This document shows, one piece after another, positions 35,683 through 48,592 of a DNA stretch of 64,000 bases (the first letter of the stretch is position 1; each line of letters opens with the position of its first letter). Below the pieces are notes generated by a model. It was not told the DNA's origin. It made no database searches and worked only from the letters and a program-made list of their open reading frames with translations. The stretch is from Triangularia verruculosa. Taxonomy: Eukaryota > Ascomycota > Sordariomycetes > Sordariales > Podosporaceae. The stretch spans positions 62,001 through 126,000 of the forward strand of contig MU863980.1 of the NCBI GenBank assembly GCA_033296885.1. Reading direction: 5' to 3'. Position numbers and translations under genes: made by a program.

Positions 35683-36703
35683 CTAGGCCGGGGTACTATC
35701 CGTGTTGGTGCCGGATGGCTTGACAGGTGCTTCAATTGGTGGAGGGGGCGGCGGGCGAGTAGGGGTGGGGATGGAGGTATCTCCTGACAATGGTCTAGGC
35801 CGGGGAGAGGGAGAGGCGGGGAGGCGGGTGTGGATGGCCGAGTTGAGGTGGTCGCCATGGCTTTTGTTACGCTTGTGTGAAGCGGGTGTTGAGACCTCTT
35901 GCTTTGGAAGGCTTGGTCGGGGGGGAAGAGGCACTGAGGTTCTGGTACCGCCGGAGCTGAGGGGTGTTGTGGGATTCGGTGATTCAGGCTCGTCCTTGGT
36001 GCTGGCAAAGGCTGCGGATGGTCTTGGGGGTGGGTATTTGGGCATTGGGCCTGATGACCAGTAATCGTCGATTGCCTCCTGTGTCAAAGGCTGCTTTGCT
36101 GGCACCGTGGGGCTCGGCCTGGTGTCAGGGAAGAGACTGAGAGTGCCGGGGCCCTTTTTTGGACCTTGTATTGATGCTGAAGATGTACCGGCGGGAGTGT
36201 GTGTCGCAGTTGAAGCAGTAGCTGGTCCTGGTGGATGAGGTGGAGGCGGAGGGGATCGAGATCCGGCGCTGCTCGCTTGTCTTCCACTATCGCTGTCATC
36301 TCTCAGCTCTGTAAGTCTAAGATAGTCTCTTCCGGTTCTCATCAAGGCCAAGAGTTCACTATCGGGTGTCTCTGGTTCGTCCGGAGAGCACCGAACGTCA
36401 GGAGCCCTTTTATGATCCCCTCCAGGACTGTTGTCTTGCTTCGAGCCTCCCGTAAGTGGCCTGCCATCCATGTCGAGATCGTTGCAACGGCTACGGGATA
36501 ATCGAGCCAAGCCGTGTATCAACACAGCAAATGTCGAGAATATAAATGAGATGAGGCCTGTGAAAACCCATACGCTGTTATGGCAGTCATGACTGTACCC
36601 TGCTTGCTTCAAATGACCGATATATAATCAGCCAAAATGCAGAAGGTTACTGACAAACAGGCCATAAAGCTGTACCTGAACAATAGTTGAATGCTGTCGT
36701 CAT
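35683..36703 (-). CDS. Small proline-rich single-pass membrane protein, function unknown
   Basis: I do not recognise this protein. Exons 36676-36703 and 35683-36599 (minus strand; donor GTACAG, acceptor AGCAG) give 314 aa. Splicing yields an N-terminus MTTAFNYCSGYSHDCHNSVW followed by one hydrophobic segment (about residues 22-42, VFTGLISFIFSTFAVLIHGL) and then a basic stretch, which fits a type III or signal-anchor topology with a short outside N-terminus and a cytosolic tail. The rest (about 260 residues) is disordered and rich in Pro, Ser and Thr with poly-Pro runs that could bind SH3 or WW domains. The start lies only 34 bp beyond the POP3 stop codon on the same strand, so its promoter must overlap POP3 or the two share a transcript. 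No ATG-initiated frame without the small first exon fits. Confidence 0.6.
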
Positions 36704-36737
36704 TGTGGTTTGTCCCCCAAGCAAAAGTGCTTGCCAA

Positions 36738-37508
36738 TCAGGCCTTCTTCTTAACTCCAATCTTGGTAGGGACTGCGTCGATTTTGGTGTCGAGATATTT
36801 GCCTTCTCGGGCCTCTTTGAGCCACGCCGCCTCAACCGGCTTGACATGCTCTCGTACAAAGTCGACAAGACCTTTAGCCTGCGGAGCGTCTTCTCGGAGA
36901 GCGATGCTGAAAACTCGAGGAATACCCAAGGCTGCGCTCAGCTTGTCCTCGCATGCTTTGGAGATACCGACCAGCCTGACAGCTTTCTCTGGTGGCTGCG
37001 ACCGTGAGGCGAGAGCAACCATCTGAGGAAAGTGACAGTGGAATGCTGATGACTGGCCAGATCGGGCCACGAAGACTACACTGTACGGCTTTGTGTCCTT
37101 GCTAGACAAATCTTGGAGAGCCCTGGAGATATGAGACAGGCCCACGTCTACGTACTTGGCAACTTCTGGAGTCGGAGGAACAGGGTCAGAGACGGCTTCA
37201 TCTTGGGCACGCTTCCGCTTCCGATCCCTCTTCCCTTTTGATGGAGTGACAAATGATCTTCGATGGTTCCCAAGAGGCGATAGCAAACTGAAAAAAGAGT
37301 TAGACAAAGGTATGAAACAACCGAGAGAAATTCACGACTCACTGGCAAAGGAGCTCCAATATCACATCTTGGTTTTCCTGACTTATCTGTGGCCTATGTT
37401 GAACACTGGTGAGTTATACAGACTTTGACTGAAGGGGGGGCGTCCTTCGTACCACTCCACGGCGGAATAAGGAGTGTCCAGTGTGTGGACAATTCTCTTT
37501 CTCTCCAT
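36738..37508 (-). CDS. POP3: RNase P/RNase MRP subunit Pop3 (Rpp38-like)
   Basis: Protein subunit of the nuclear ribonucleoproteins RNase P (tRNA 5' processing) and RNase MRP (rRNA processing), with an L7Ae-like fold. Three minus-strand exons, 37453-37508, 37343-37393 and 36738-37287, give 218 aa. The tiny first exons rebuild the conserved start: HTLDTPYSAVEWPQISQEN runs across the first joint (TG plus G restores Trp), and ILELLCHLLSPLGNHRRSF runs across the second. After the basic PSKGKRDRKRK region come the strands typical of the family (YVDVGLSHISRAL, YSVVFVARSG, VRLVGISKACEDKLSAALG). The C-terminus ends in a basic KIGVKKKA. Donors are GTACGA and GTGAGT. The gene is single-copy housekeeping; its stop is 34 bp from the next start on the same strand. 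Confidence 0.88.
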
Positions 37509-39201
37509 TGTGTTGATTGAGAAAGTACTGTCAATTCAATGTCTTGGCATATGCTTGATTGAGCTGTCCAATCTTTTTTCACTCTTAGGTTTGTTGGGCG
37601 GAGACTCGATGAAACTTTGGTTCCAACGAGCCGGGCCGAGCCAGTGTCAGCAAAACGGTGACCCACAATTCCCAAGCTGGTTTTCTTGGCGGACATCTTG
37701 TCACTTGGACCTTCGAAGCATCTCACAGAGGGGCTGCATGCTGGGTTTGGTGCTCCCTCAGCGGACTCTTGCATGTGTCAATCTCAGGCAATGATTTGAA
37801 TCCCGTCTGCAAAAAGATGAAAGACAGCCGTCCATGACAAAGAAATTCCCGAGCCTTCTCTTCCAGAGTGTGTGTGTATCGACATACTCTCTCTTCGGAG
37901 TAGCTGATACCCCATGCAAAGTGTCGACAATTAAAAACTAACGGTAGGATAACATGATTGAACACCAGAATTGGCACTGCAGGCTTGCCTCGGTGATAGC
38001 AATTGGTGTCGATAATAAGAGGCCTGTACCTTGGCTGTCTTCCAGCACCATTGGAGATGATGACGTACGCACGTGGATGCTTTCTTTGGCGGAAAGCTAC
38101 CTTAGCTGCTCGAGTACCAAGTGGCCGAAGAAGAGCTTGTAGAAGCCCCCCATCGCCGGTAAATGATCAGAAACAAGAAGATAAGGAAGCTGCTTCACTT
38201 GCCTTGTGTAGATATGCTTCTGAATGGAAGAACAGCAGCAAAAAGAAGACGTGGTCCTTCTCAAAAGCTGTGCTAAGTACAGAGGCTGCCCCACCTATCC
38301 TGCCCCGCCTTGTCCTTTAGTGGCCTGCCCCACATCCGAGAAGTTCGATTCTCCGTCTCTGGCACCCATCAACGCAGAAGACTGCAAGAGTAACCCACGG
38401 ACCAATCTCGCCCATCCTTCATCCATCGACACCGACATCTTCTCCATCTTGCCTATCCCGCCTATCTTGACCTAGCTCGAGCACACGACCGGATCAGCCC
38501 CAGATCACCCGGCCATAGCTTCACCATATGCACCGGGCCATCCATCGATCCCGACTGGAATTAAGGTGAGCCTCTTACGCTCTGTCACTCTCCAATGCTC
38601 CATGTCTCAGCCCGCCTGTCTGCCTGTCGCTCGGCGCTAGCCCTGGAGCCTAGCAGCTCTCCACCGAGCGTCTCCCGCTCGCTTCACAGTCCCGGTCCCG
38701 TTTCCACTTACATCAGACCTCCCCCAAAAGCTCAACCTCCCCTCCCCCACACCTAGGTACCTTTCAGCAGCACCAAAAAAGCCGTCACGCTCTCTGCAAC
38801 GCGGTTGGACGTGGAAGCCACGCAAACAAACCTCCTTTGCTGAGCTGTTTGAGGTCCCAGACAAGGTTTTGGTCCTGATCACCTTCACTTGACGCCACCA
38901 AAGCCATCCGGGCGAGCTTCCACTCTTTGGAGAGCTCTGGTTTTCTTTCTGCTTGATTGCCCGTGCACCTGTCCATCCATCCATCCATCCATCCATCCAC
39001 CCACCCACTCCGGCAACCACCACACAGCACACACACACATACACGCACATAGAGCAATCCGCCCACCCCCCACCTTAGCAAACCACCACATGCTAACAAG
39101 TCAAGCACTCTACAGCTGTCGCCGGGTTTCCTCGAGCGCAGCTCCCTCCGTTGTGGAGCCTAAGCAGCAGCTTTACCCGGTATTTCCTTTGCACAAGCCA
39201 G
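37509..39201. other. Intergenic region and probable leader of the deubiquitinase gene
   Basis: Divergent POP3 and deubiquitinase genes share this 1.7 kb. It includes (CCAT)6, a (CA) run and one ACCTAGGT word. From about 38611 to 39088 the + strand has no ATG. A branch-like CTAAC at 39092 followed by CTACAG ending near 39114 suggests a 5' UTR intron that would remove the ATG at 39089. No protein gene is seen. Confidence 0.5.
38973..38996. repeat. (CCAT)6 microsatellite
   Basis: Six perfect CCAT units followed by CCAC units, intergenic. Confidence 0.95.
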
Positions 39202-42200
39202 ATGGCTGGAGCTCTGCATCCAGAAGAGTCGAGAGATCGTGCCGTCTCTTCTGAGCCCTGCTCGACCCGCCCCAATCCCTTCGACGACAGCGACGTCTCT
39301 TCACGAAAACGCCGCCGTACCTCGCTCCACAGCGCTTCCCGAAGCCGGTCCTTGGACACCACCTCTTCCTCGCCTTCGCCTGCCGCTGGCGAGGGCCCAG
39401 CTCCCATCCTGAAGAGCGATTCGACCATGAAGGTCGACTCTGACCCCTCCGTTTCCACGATACCCACCACCCCCGAGCAGAAAGTTATCGAGCCTCCTTC
39501 GGCATTGACATCTAGGCACGTCACAATCAACGTGAGGACTCCCTCGCGTTTGCCCGGAGCTTCGCCAGACTCGCCGTCGTCACCGTCTCTCAGGGGGGCC
39601 ACCCCCACCTCGCCCACTAATGTTGTTAAGCTGAGCATTGAAGATTCGGAGCTCGACATGGCTCAGGAGGATGTTGCCCTAGATACCCCAGTGTCGTCGG
39701 CGTCTGAACCTAGTAGCCCGCCCGTCGAGGTCATACCGCCAGATGACGATGACGATGATTTCGAGGATGGAGGGTCTATTGCCATTTTGGACGGAGACGA
39801 GCAAAGGGTTATCGACATGGACTCAATACAAGATCCCACACCGTTCTTCCCTTTTCGGGAAGATCATGATTCGTGGTCAGACGCGGTGACCAGAGTAGCA
39901 ACCTACCTTCCAAATCGTAAGTCATGGTGTGTCGAATGGAGTCGACGAGGGGTCAAGCACTAATCACTCTCGGCAGACGTTCAAGTGCCCCAGAAGCTTC
40001 AAGAGTACATTGACGACTACTTGAGCTTTGCGGAAAACGCCTCACATAAGAGATTCGTGATATCGTACGTGCAAAATCAGGAGCTGTGGCAGTGTCTTCC
40101 AGACATTGTCTGTTTCATGACGGCGCGGGGATTCTACCCACAGCAAAGAGAGCATCGATCGGAAATATTCGAGTTCTACAAGTGGTTTGCCAAATTGACT
40201 GCCTTCTTCGTCAAGAAGGATGCGCTTGAGTTTGAGAAAATCGCCTCGGGTGAGCAAGGCATTCGACTCCGCGACTTGATATCTCCGGTTTACGTGTCGG
40301 CGCTTGCCGGGCTCGTTCGCAAAAAGGGACAGCAAGATAATTACCAGCGCCCCGAGGACGAGTTTTACATGGAGCTGCAGCAGGTGATGGACTGCTTCCA
40401 GGGCTACACCCAAACGCCGGGCGGCACTCTCTCCCATGTGTTGCACCTGGCCAGGGCTGAGACCGAGCTCATTCCACAGTTCCCCAAGCTCACCGATCAT
40501 GTCACCAGTCTATGCTCGCTTGCAGCTGCCATTCAGGGTCGCTTCTTCTTCGTGTACAATCACGAGAGCCCGCAGGTGGCTCCGCGCGCCAAACTTATGA
40601 TTGCTCGTGGCTACCAGTTCTTCATTGACATGTCGAAGTCACTGGCCACTTTTGTGGACAAGGGTCCAAACCACTTCTCACACGAAAACGCTTCGACCCT
40701 GCTCTCGGCCCTTGCAGAGACGTACCAGATCGCCCTCAATGTCGATGGCGCCGTTCCCCAAGAAGTCATTGCAGATTTCAGAAGATCGCGCCCATTTCTC
40801 GTCACACCCCATCTACCCGAAGCGATAGCGCACTTGTGGAAGTTCAATATCTTTGTCAGGCTCATAAAGTCGGGTCAAATGCAGCTCCGCGTCATGGCTG
40901 CCCATGCTATGTGCACAGACCTGATCAATTTGTATCGAAAATATCACGATCACGGAGAGATGCCAAACATGCAAACCATGCGGTTCTATGGCGAATACCT
41001 CCTGCAAACTGGCTTGGTTCAGTACCTTCTGGGACCGACATGTCACCCTGAGATTGCAGCCGAAAGCCATAACATCATCGGCTTCCTCGTGGTTTCCCGC
41101 ACTTATTCCAATGAGCACACGGACGCCTGGTGGCACACGGTCACAACCACACAAGACACCCGGATATCGGATGCTTTGATTCTCATGCTCAATAGAATTG
41201 CGCACTTGTTTATGTACGATGGGCTAATACATCTTTGCGAGAAGCTCAATACGGTGCCTGCCGATTCTTTCACCGAACCGATGCGGCTACTGTTTTTGAC
41301 CATCACTCACAATCTCATGGAGAAAACCCAGGACCACCGCACGATCACTGACTCACCCCCCTACGACCTGTGTACACGCCTGATCAGGGAATCGTCTCGC
41401 TTTGGATCCCAGTCGCCGGTGGCTCACCCCAACCTCCAGGAGGCTGCTATAAAACGATTCAGGGAACTGTTGTCACACGGGCATGGGCCTACGGCGGATG
41501 TTCGTCGAAGCCTCATGGCGCAATGTCTGAATGACATTGCTCATCCGACCTGGTCAGCCATCGGGAGTCTCTGGGTGCTGCATCTCTTGACGCGCAATCA
41601 GACGCAACAAAGCGTGCTGCAGTTGGCTCAAGATAACGACTTGCCTAGGCTCTTGGTGGAGGAGCTGGAAGCTGCCATTCGGGCAGCTCATGCGGCGGGA
41701 TTTCCTGCTGTCATTAGTGGAGCCTACAATCTGCCGCGTAGAGAACTCCTGGGAACCCTTATCAAGCATAGAAATGGGTTGGTGACGAAGGAGCAGGGGC
41801 TGAAACTGTGGCAACTCCTGGTTGGACCGGGAGCATCTTGCCGGCAAGACAGGGACGTTGCATGGGAGCTTCTCTTGAGCGCAATGGAACAGAGTCAGGT
41901 TGAGAACCGATTCGCAGCAATCTGCTTTGCCGACTATCTTCCGACTTTGGGACCTCAGTTCTTTTGCCAGGGCACTCTTGACTTTGTCCGTGCCAGAGTC
42001 CTGCCTCTAGTCAACGATCCGGGGAGCATTGTGCTCGATGACGATGATAGTGCTGATCATGCGGGGATTGAGCTTCTCTGGCAGATGATTCTGACGGCAT
42101 TACCCGACAGTCCTGTGGCGAACCATGCTACTCGTACGCTCGTTCGAGATGTCTACGTTGAGAGCAAGTCCATTCTGTCGTTTTCATACTACCGCGCCAG

Positions 42201-45200
42201 AAAGGTGCACTTGCGCCTCGTCCGACGGTGTCTTCGGCAGTTATCAGAGGCTGCCACTAAGCTGCAAACTTTCGCGAACAGCGGTGCCAACATGGATGAT
42301 GCGGATGCCATGGATGTCGTACCCTCGGATCAGGAGGTACAGAAGCAACAGCTCACCTTTGTGCGTTCTCTGTGTGTTCTGCGAGAGTTTCATCGCCTTC
42401 ACCAAGAGAAGCCCGCATTTTGTGCCCCAGATCTGCAGTCGCTCATCCTAGACTCACCACGAAAGGTTGAGGGCGAGTCGGCAGAGCTTAAGTACCAGTC
42501 TTTCGATGAAAATTCGCAAACCCCGGTTCAGCCCTTGAGCATTGGTAAGCTCAACACGACGGCATCCCTGCTGGCCAGCATCAGGGAGGTAACCGGTTTT
42601 AACAACTACAGGATGTACTACCGCGGGGCGCCTTTTGTGCCTCAGGAGGACCAAATTTGCAAGTCTCTTGAGGATTTGCAAATTCACAACGGACTCATCC
42701 TCGTAAAGAAGGACGCTGAGACTGTCGTATCAGCGAGGGCTCGGCCGGGCGCATCCCCAGTGGATGTTGAGATCCTCGGGCATTTTGAAGAGCTCTGGCA
42801 ATACTTATCCCTGGAAGAAAAGTTGGCTCGTGAGGTAAGAGCTTACCGTCTGGCATGTCAAGATGAGCAACTAACAAACGCGTTTGCTTAGATATATGCC
42901 TTCTTGGTAAAATTACCCGCCGATGAAGGTATTCTCAAGACTATCGACAGTCCCACGCTTTCTTTTCAAGAGTTTTTCCCCATGGGGCAAGCATTCAAAT
43001 CGCTCTACGCCGTGCATGCGCTGCGAGAGTACATTGCTGCTCGCCGAAAACAGTCAAACACAGCCAAGGCCGATGCGGACGGTAAACGTGGGCAAGAGTT
43101 GCTTCAGCTTTATGCAGACTCGCTGACCAGGGCCATGTCGCTCGTTGTTCCTGCGATTTCGAATGATGTTGCGGCCCATTGTCCAAGCCGCGAGCTGCGG
43201 ATTGAGCTGGAGATGACCCTCCTGGATACGTTTGTGTTGCTTTCGACAGAACCGCAGCTACCGGAAGCAGCTGCACAGTACCTCGATGAGGCTCTGCTGC
43301 TACGCCTTTTGACTAATCTATCCTCCGCGCTTTCAGGATACCCGGCCCCGCATGTCAGGAGATGCTTCCAAAGTATTCTTGAGGCCTGTTGTCTGAGCGA
43401 CTCTTTCATGGCTGCATTCTGTGCGCAGTCGGAAGTTCCTCGACTGGTTGAGAGAATGTTGCTGCAAGAACCTGGCTCCCCGGTGAGCAAAAAGACAGCT
43501 GCACTCATCCGGCAAAAGTGCGGTATGGATGAATCATCTGAGCATCGTCTCACCCGTACCGGGGCAACAACAGCATTCAGAATTCTTTTCTGGCCGCTCG
43601 TGTGCGGGCTTATTGAGCAAGCAGTCAATAGCCGGTCAGCAGAAGTGCTTGGATTGTGTCTGGACCTCTTTCGAGCTGTGAGAAGCGCACAGCCGGAGCT
43701 TCTTGAGCTGAGGAGTTTGTCGGACCAGTGGTTTAACCTGTTGGCCTCCTATGAGACCACTGAGGATGTGACCAAGCCTCACGTTATTGATCAAGTTGCC
43801 TGCCTTCTTGTCCGGCTTCTGGATACCCTCATCAGCAGCCACAGCGGGGTGCAGCGAAAGGAAGTGCTTCCACGGACGCCAGGCATGGGGCCAGTACTAT
43901 TCTGGAAACACCTCTTTAATCCTATGGACGACAATGCGAATGAGATATATGAGTACGGTCCGCCGATTCTCACCTCGCATACCCGGGCCGCACTGATGAG
44001 CATCATCTTGGCCACACTCGAGGCCAATCCAGGGGATCTACAAGAGATTCTAGGAGCCATGCACGAGTTGGTTATGCTTCGGGTCAATCCAAGCGAAGAC
44101 CAACTATACCAGTACGATTTGCCCCAGCAATTTGAGAGGGAAAAGGCTGTGCGAGCACCTTGCGGCTACCAGGGCCTCCGCAACCTTTCAAACACGTGCT
44201 ACTTCAACTCGCTCTTTACACAACTGTTCATGAACCATGAATTCCGACGTTTCATGCTGGGCGCTAAGATCAGAGGTAACCGCTACGGACAAGCTCTGCT
44301 TATTGAGACGCAGAAGGTCTTTGCGCAAATGCAGGACAGCATCGCCCGTTCTTGCAACCCGGAGGATTGTGTAGCCAGCATCAAGACATATGAGGACAGC
44401 CAGATCGACGTGGGCATTCAAATGGATGTCGACGAGTTCTACAACCTCTTGTTTGATCGCTGGGAAGGACAGTTTGCGACGCCCGAGGAGAAGAACCGGT
44501 TTCGCTCGTTCTATGGTGGCCAACTTGTGCAGCAAGTTCGGTCTACGGAGTGTGCCCACATCTCCGAAAGACTGGAGCCCTTCTCGGCAATCCAGTGCGA
44601 CATCAAAGGCAACAATTCTTTGGCTAAGAGCCTAGAGGCCTATGTCAAAGGAGAGGTCATGGAAGGAGGTGAGTATCCTTTGACCCCTCGGCGTGCAAGG
44701 ATGGCGCGAAGTACTGACTGAAACAGATAACAAATACAAGTGTTCGACTTGTGACCGTCATGTCAATGCTGTGAAGAGGTTAGTTGTTTTTCTCCTTTTA
44801 TTTCAGCTCACAATGCCCTGGCCGATGACTGATACGCCGGGTTTAGGGCTTGCCTTAAAGACATACCAGATAACCTCATCTTCCATCTCAAGCGCTTTGA
44901 TTTCAACCTGCGCACGATGCAGCGCAGCAAGATCAACCAGCACTTCGAGTTTCCAGACAAGATCGACATGCGACCCTACACAATCGATCATCTTAGCAAA
45001 CCGGAGGATGGTGACGGACCTGAAGACATTTTCGAGCTTGTGGGGGTGTTGGTTCATTCAGGGACAGCAGAATCCGGCCACTACTATTCTTACATCCGCG
45101 AGCGTCCGAGCAGTGGTGAACAGCCAACTTGGATCGAATTCAACGACGACGTGGTGACAGCCTGGAATCCGGCGAACCTTGAGCATACATGTTTTGGGGG

Positions 45201-47309
45201 CCCAGATTACTCGGTACAGTACCAGTCGAACGGCGTCCAGTTCGACAAGCAGTACAGTGCGTATATGCTGTTCTACCAGCGAGCAGCATCCCTAGCAACT
45301 AGTCAGCAGACGTACGTTGAGCAGAACAAGCTTTCGGGGCCACTCCGCGTGCCTGTACCTCGGCAATTGGAGGAGTCTATCTATGAGGAGAACCGGATAC
45401 TGCTCCGAAGACATTGTTTATTCGACCCCTACCAGATCCAGTTTGTAGTCTCGGCCATGATACGACTCAAGGCCATCCACCCCGCCTGTACCGATAACCA
45501 CACCGCAGAAGGCTTGGCATTATGGATGGCATTCGGGCACCTGGACCAGGTTGCGTCCCGTATCAAGGACACCCCTCACTTTGTTGAGCTCGCCGCCCGT
45601 ATCCAAAGCATGATTCAGAACTGTGGGCTCTGCGCCCTCAGTCTCAACAGATACTTTGGTGAATATCCAGAGTCCGTCAGGATGATGCTTCAGAGAAATA
45701 TCGATGGCGAAATTCGACAAGGTACAGGGAGGCTAGTGATCCGGACTCTCCAGACCATCAAGGAACAGCTTCCTCTGGAATATGGATCCGTGAGTGAAGC
45801 AGATGAAGAAGATGGGTCTGAAGTGGGGGTATCCAACGCCATCACCATCACACTGGCAGTGATTTCTCAGCTCTGGATGAACTTTCACATCAATATGCGA
45901 TCATGGCCAGAAGTTTTCGGATTCATGCTGTCTTTTGTGCGGCTTGGCCACGAAGAGCTCGCAGGCTTTCTGGGACACGGCCACCTCGAAGCACTACTAT
46001 GGATTGTAGCGGCCGATCCCAACATAGGCGAACAAAACCTGCCGACCCAGATTTACAAGATGGCTGGGATTATCTCTCGAAAACCACATAACCGGATGCC
46101 ATCCTATGAATCCATCCTCGCATTGCTGGACTACATACTGGCGCACGTTCGTTTAACGGAACGCCACGACAGGACCCCTTATGCTCGCCAGGTGCCCGAT
46201 TCAGGTTCGACATTCAACATGACGACGGCCGAAGCCAAGATCTTGTGGATGGAGTGGCCCAAGTATGGCTACAACATCTTTGTGGATAGGCTTATTATGA
46301 TCGGGCAGAACGAAAAGGCGACTCACTCGATCCTCGCCAATCTGATCAAGCAGAGTGAGCAGATGGAGCAGGCAGTCTGCAGGACACTGCGTCAGGCTAT
46401 TATTGGCAACGCTTCGCACGGCTCATTGGTCGCGCCCTATCTCCGGGTGGCTGGCCAAGTCTTCCTTCGTCACGCCAGCGACGCGATTTTGATCAGAGAT
46501 CTGATCCGCCACGTGTGTCAACAATGCAAAGGTCTGACAAGCGCAGAAGGCAAGGCCTTCTTGGATTTCCAGCGAGCAGCGTTTGATGGCCTAAGAGAGC
46601 ATTCGGGAGAGGACGACGAAGACATCATTTTGGCTGGCCTAAACAACATGCCAGAATGGGTCCCAAGTTTGCTTGGCTACTATGATTCGGCAGTTAGTGC
46701 GGAGGTTGAACAGTTCTTGCAGGAAAAGCTCTTCTCCCACCGCACGTATAACGTGCACACCGGCGATATCACATCCGAGGATGAGGATGAGGGTCAGGAT
46801 GAGGACGAGGTAGAAGTGGGAGTGCCAGAGAAGATGAACCAGACTGCCCGGGCACTTGGCCTGCAGTGTCTCCTTTATCTGCGCGATAACTATGTTGTCC
46901 GCAACGCTGATGTTCCTCAACATGTTGTCACAGGCTTACAACGAGTGATTAGCAAGTGCAGCAAGTACTTTGACTTCCAAAATCCGGCCGAAGACAAGCA
47001 GGGGCAGGACTTTCGTGAACTCAGCAACGGTGAGTACCAACTATTTGAAGCATTCGCTGGTCAGGGTTGGGAGGCTAATGATGGATACAGTGATACTGGA
47101 GGCGGTGGCAAAGCTTACAGTCGTCGAGGAGCTTGAGGAAGACGGCTCGGGTATGTACTACAGTGACTCGTCCAGCATCGCATCCAGCAACACGGCTGGC
47201 TGATGACCAAGCCTTCGCAGACTGGGAGAACTCTTCGATCTGCTCTGGGAAGCTAGAGAGCTTTGGTGTGTTTGCGACAAACGCACTGCAGGATGTGGAT
47301 TTGCAGTGA
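39202..47309 (+). CDS. Giant ubiquitin-specific protease (USP9X/USP34-like)
   Basis: Cysteine protease that removes ubiquitin from proteins. Seven exons (39202-39916, 39977-42834, 42892-44668, 44727-44778, 44847-47029, 47091-47150, 47221-47309) join in frame to 2577 aa. The N-terminal about 235 residues are disordered and acidic. A very long helical-repeat-like region follows, and the USP catalytic domain spans about 1617-1935. Its Cys box is GLRNLSNTCYFNSLF with C1627; the His box is HSGTAESGHYYSYI with H1879; WIEFNDD follows. A CxxC in the finger (KYKCSTC) is created by the small fourth exon. Such a centrally placed USP domain inside a giant protein resembles animal USP9X, USP24 and USP34, a type present in filamentous fungi. 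The last two short exons are supported only by canonical splice sites and an open frame. The start at MAGALHPEES is the first in-frame ATG. Confidence 0.92.
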
Positions 47310-48592
47310 GATCAACTCACCTGCATGACGACCGCAACCAAGGTCTTCGTTTTTCTATTTTAGTCGTTTTGTAATCAATCTATGGCCCTTTTGTTCGGGG
47401 TTATCAGCGGAACACCATTTCTCACATAGGGTCGGGGGTGGGGGGGGAACCGGGGCACCAAGGAAACCACACGATAACAAGATTTCTCAAATCAGCACCC
47501 TTGCATCGGATTTGTCATTTTTCTAAAAAAAAAAAAAAAAAAAAAAAAAACTCCAAGCGACGGCGTTCAAGGGAGAAAAGATGATTTTCAGACATCAAGA
47601 ACACAGAGACGCAGGGTGATGATGGGATTTTGTTATTGAAGAGGATCGCAAAATGGCATTTACGGGCTCTGGTTGGGGGATGGATGATGAGCATTGGGAA
47701 ATGGATTTCGGGGTTTTGTTTTTTGCCTTGGGTTCTTTGGAATTAGGCGTTTCTTCTTTTTTTTCTGAACCTTTTTCACTTCTCTCCCGAAGTGCCAGTA
47801 TTGGGTCCAGCGGTTTTTTTTCTTTTCAAACATCTTCCTGATATTCACTTATGGGGGCATTGGGGGGTTCTGGAATGGGAGGGGGGGATATCAAGAAGAG
47901 AAGAAGAGAAAGAGAGATAAAACTCGGACCTCACAACAAAGAACGGACTCGATTCCCTAGAATCTGGGCATTTTCTCCACACATCATTCATGGTCATAGA
48001 GAACTTGGGTTGGGTTGGCGACTTTCGGGTTTTTTTTTTCTTTTCACTCTATCATAGACAAACTCCATAGATTAAGAGATTTGAGGAGGAGGTGGTGGTG
48101 GTGGTTGGGGAATGGGATGATTTGAGCCGGTGGTTTTGAGCTTGGGTTAGCTTGGTACTTTGATATGGGTTAGTTGGTAATATAGTTTATAAGCATCATT
48201 GCATTGTTGTGTTGATGTAATAGTGGTGATGATGAGTGTCGACGATGCGAGAAGGCTTGTGTAAAGCTTCTTGTATGGCTAGACTGTGTGGCATGTATAA
48301 ATATTACTGAATTAGGATTCACAGGTTTGGCATACTTTGCGGCCAAGTGAAGTGTAACAATTACAGCGCTTGGGGGACATCGCTCAGTTGAAAGGGTGTT
48401 TGTTCGCTCTTGAAACTTGGGCAACATCACTACACCGTTCAGGCGACAAATCATTGACACGCAACGTCTGATGAATTTAAAAATTGGGAGGAAATATGCA
48501 TTCGGCTTTTTGGTTTTAGCCATCCCAATAAAATATATACAATCGAATACTATCCTTTCTTTCTCCCCTCATATTTTCATCCGTCCCCAGTC
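47310..48592. other. Convergent intergenic region
   Basis: It holds the 3' ends of two converging genes and a run of 26 A. No gene is seen. Confidence 0.6.
47525..47550. repeat. Run of 26 adenines
   Basis: Uninterrupted A26 about 215 bp past the deubiquitinase stop. No target-site duplication or retroelement body is visible beside it. Confidence 0.95.

Noticed and set aside
38973..39007. Possible short CRISPR-like or coding repeat (WMDG repeats on the minus strand)
   Set aside because: It is a plain CCAT/CCAC microsatellite; the repeated peptide is a translation artefact.
47525..47550. A26 run as the tail of a retroposed sequence
   Set aside because: No retroelement coding sequence, processed gene copy or target-site duplication is visible beside it.
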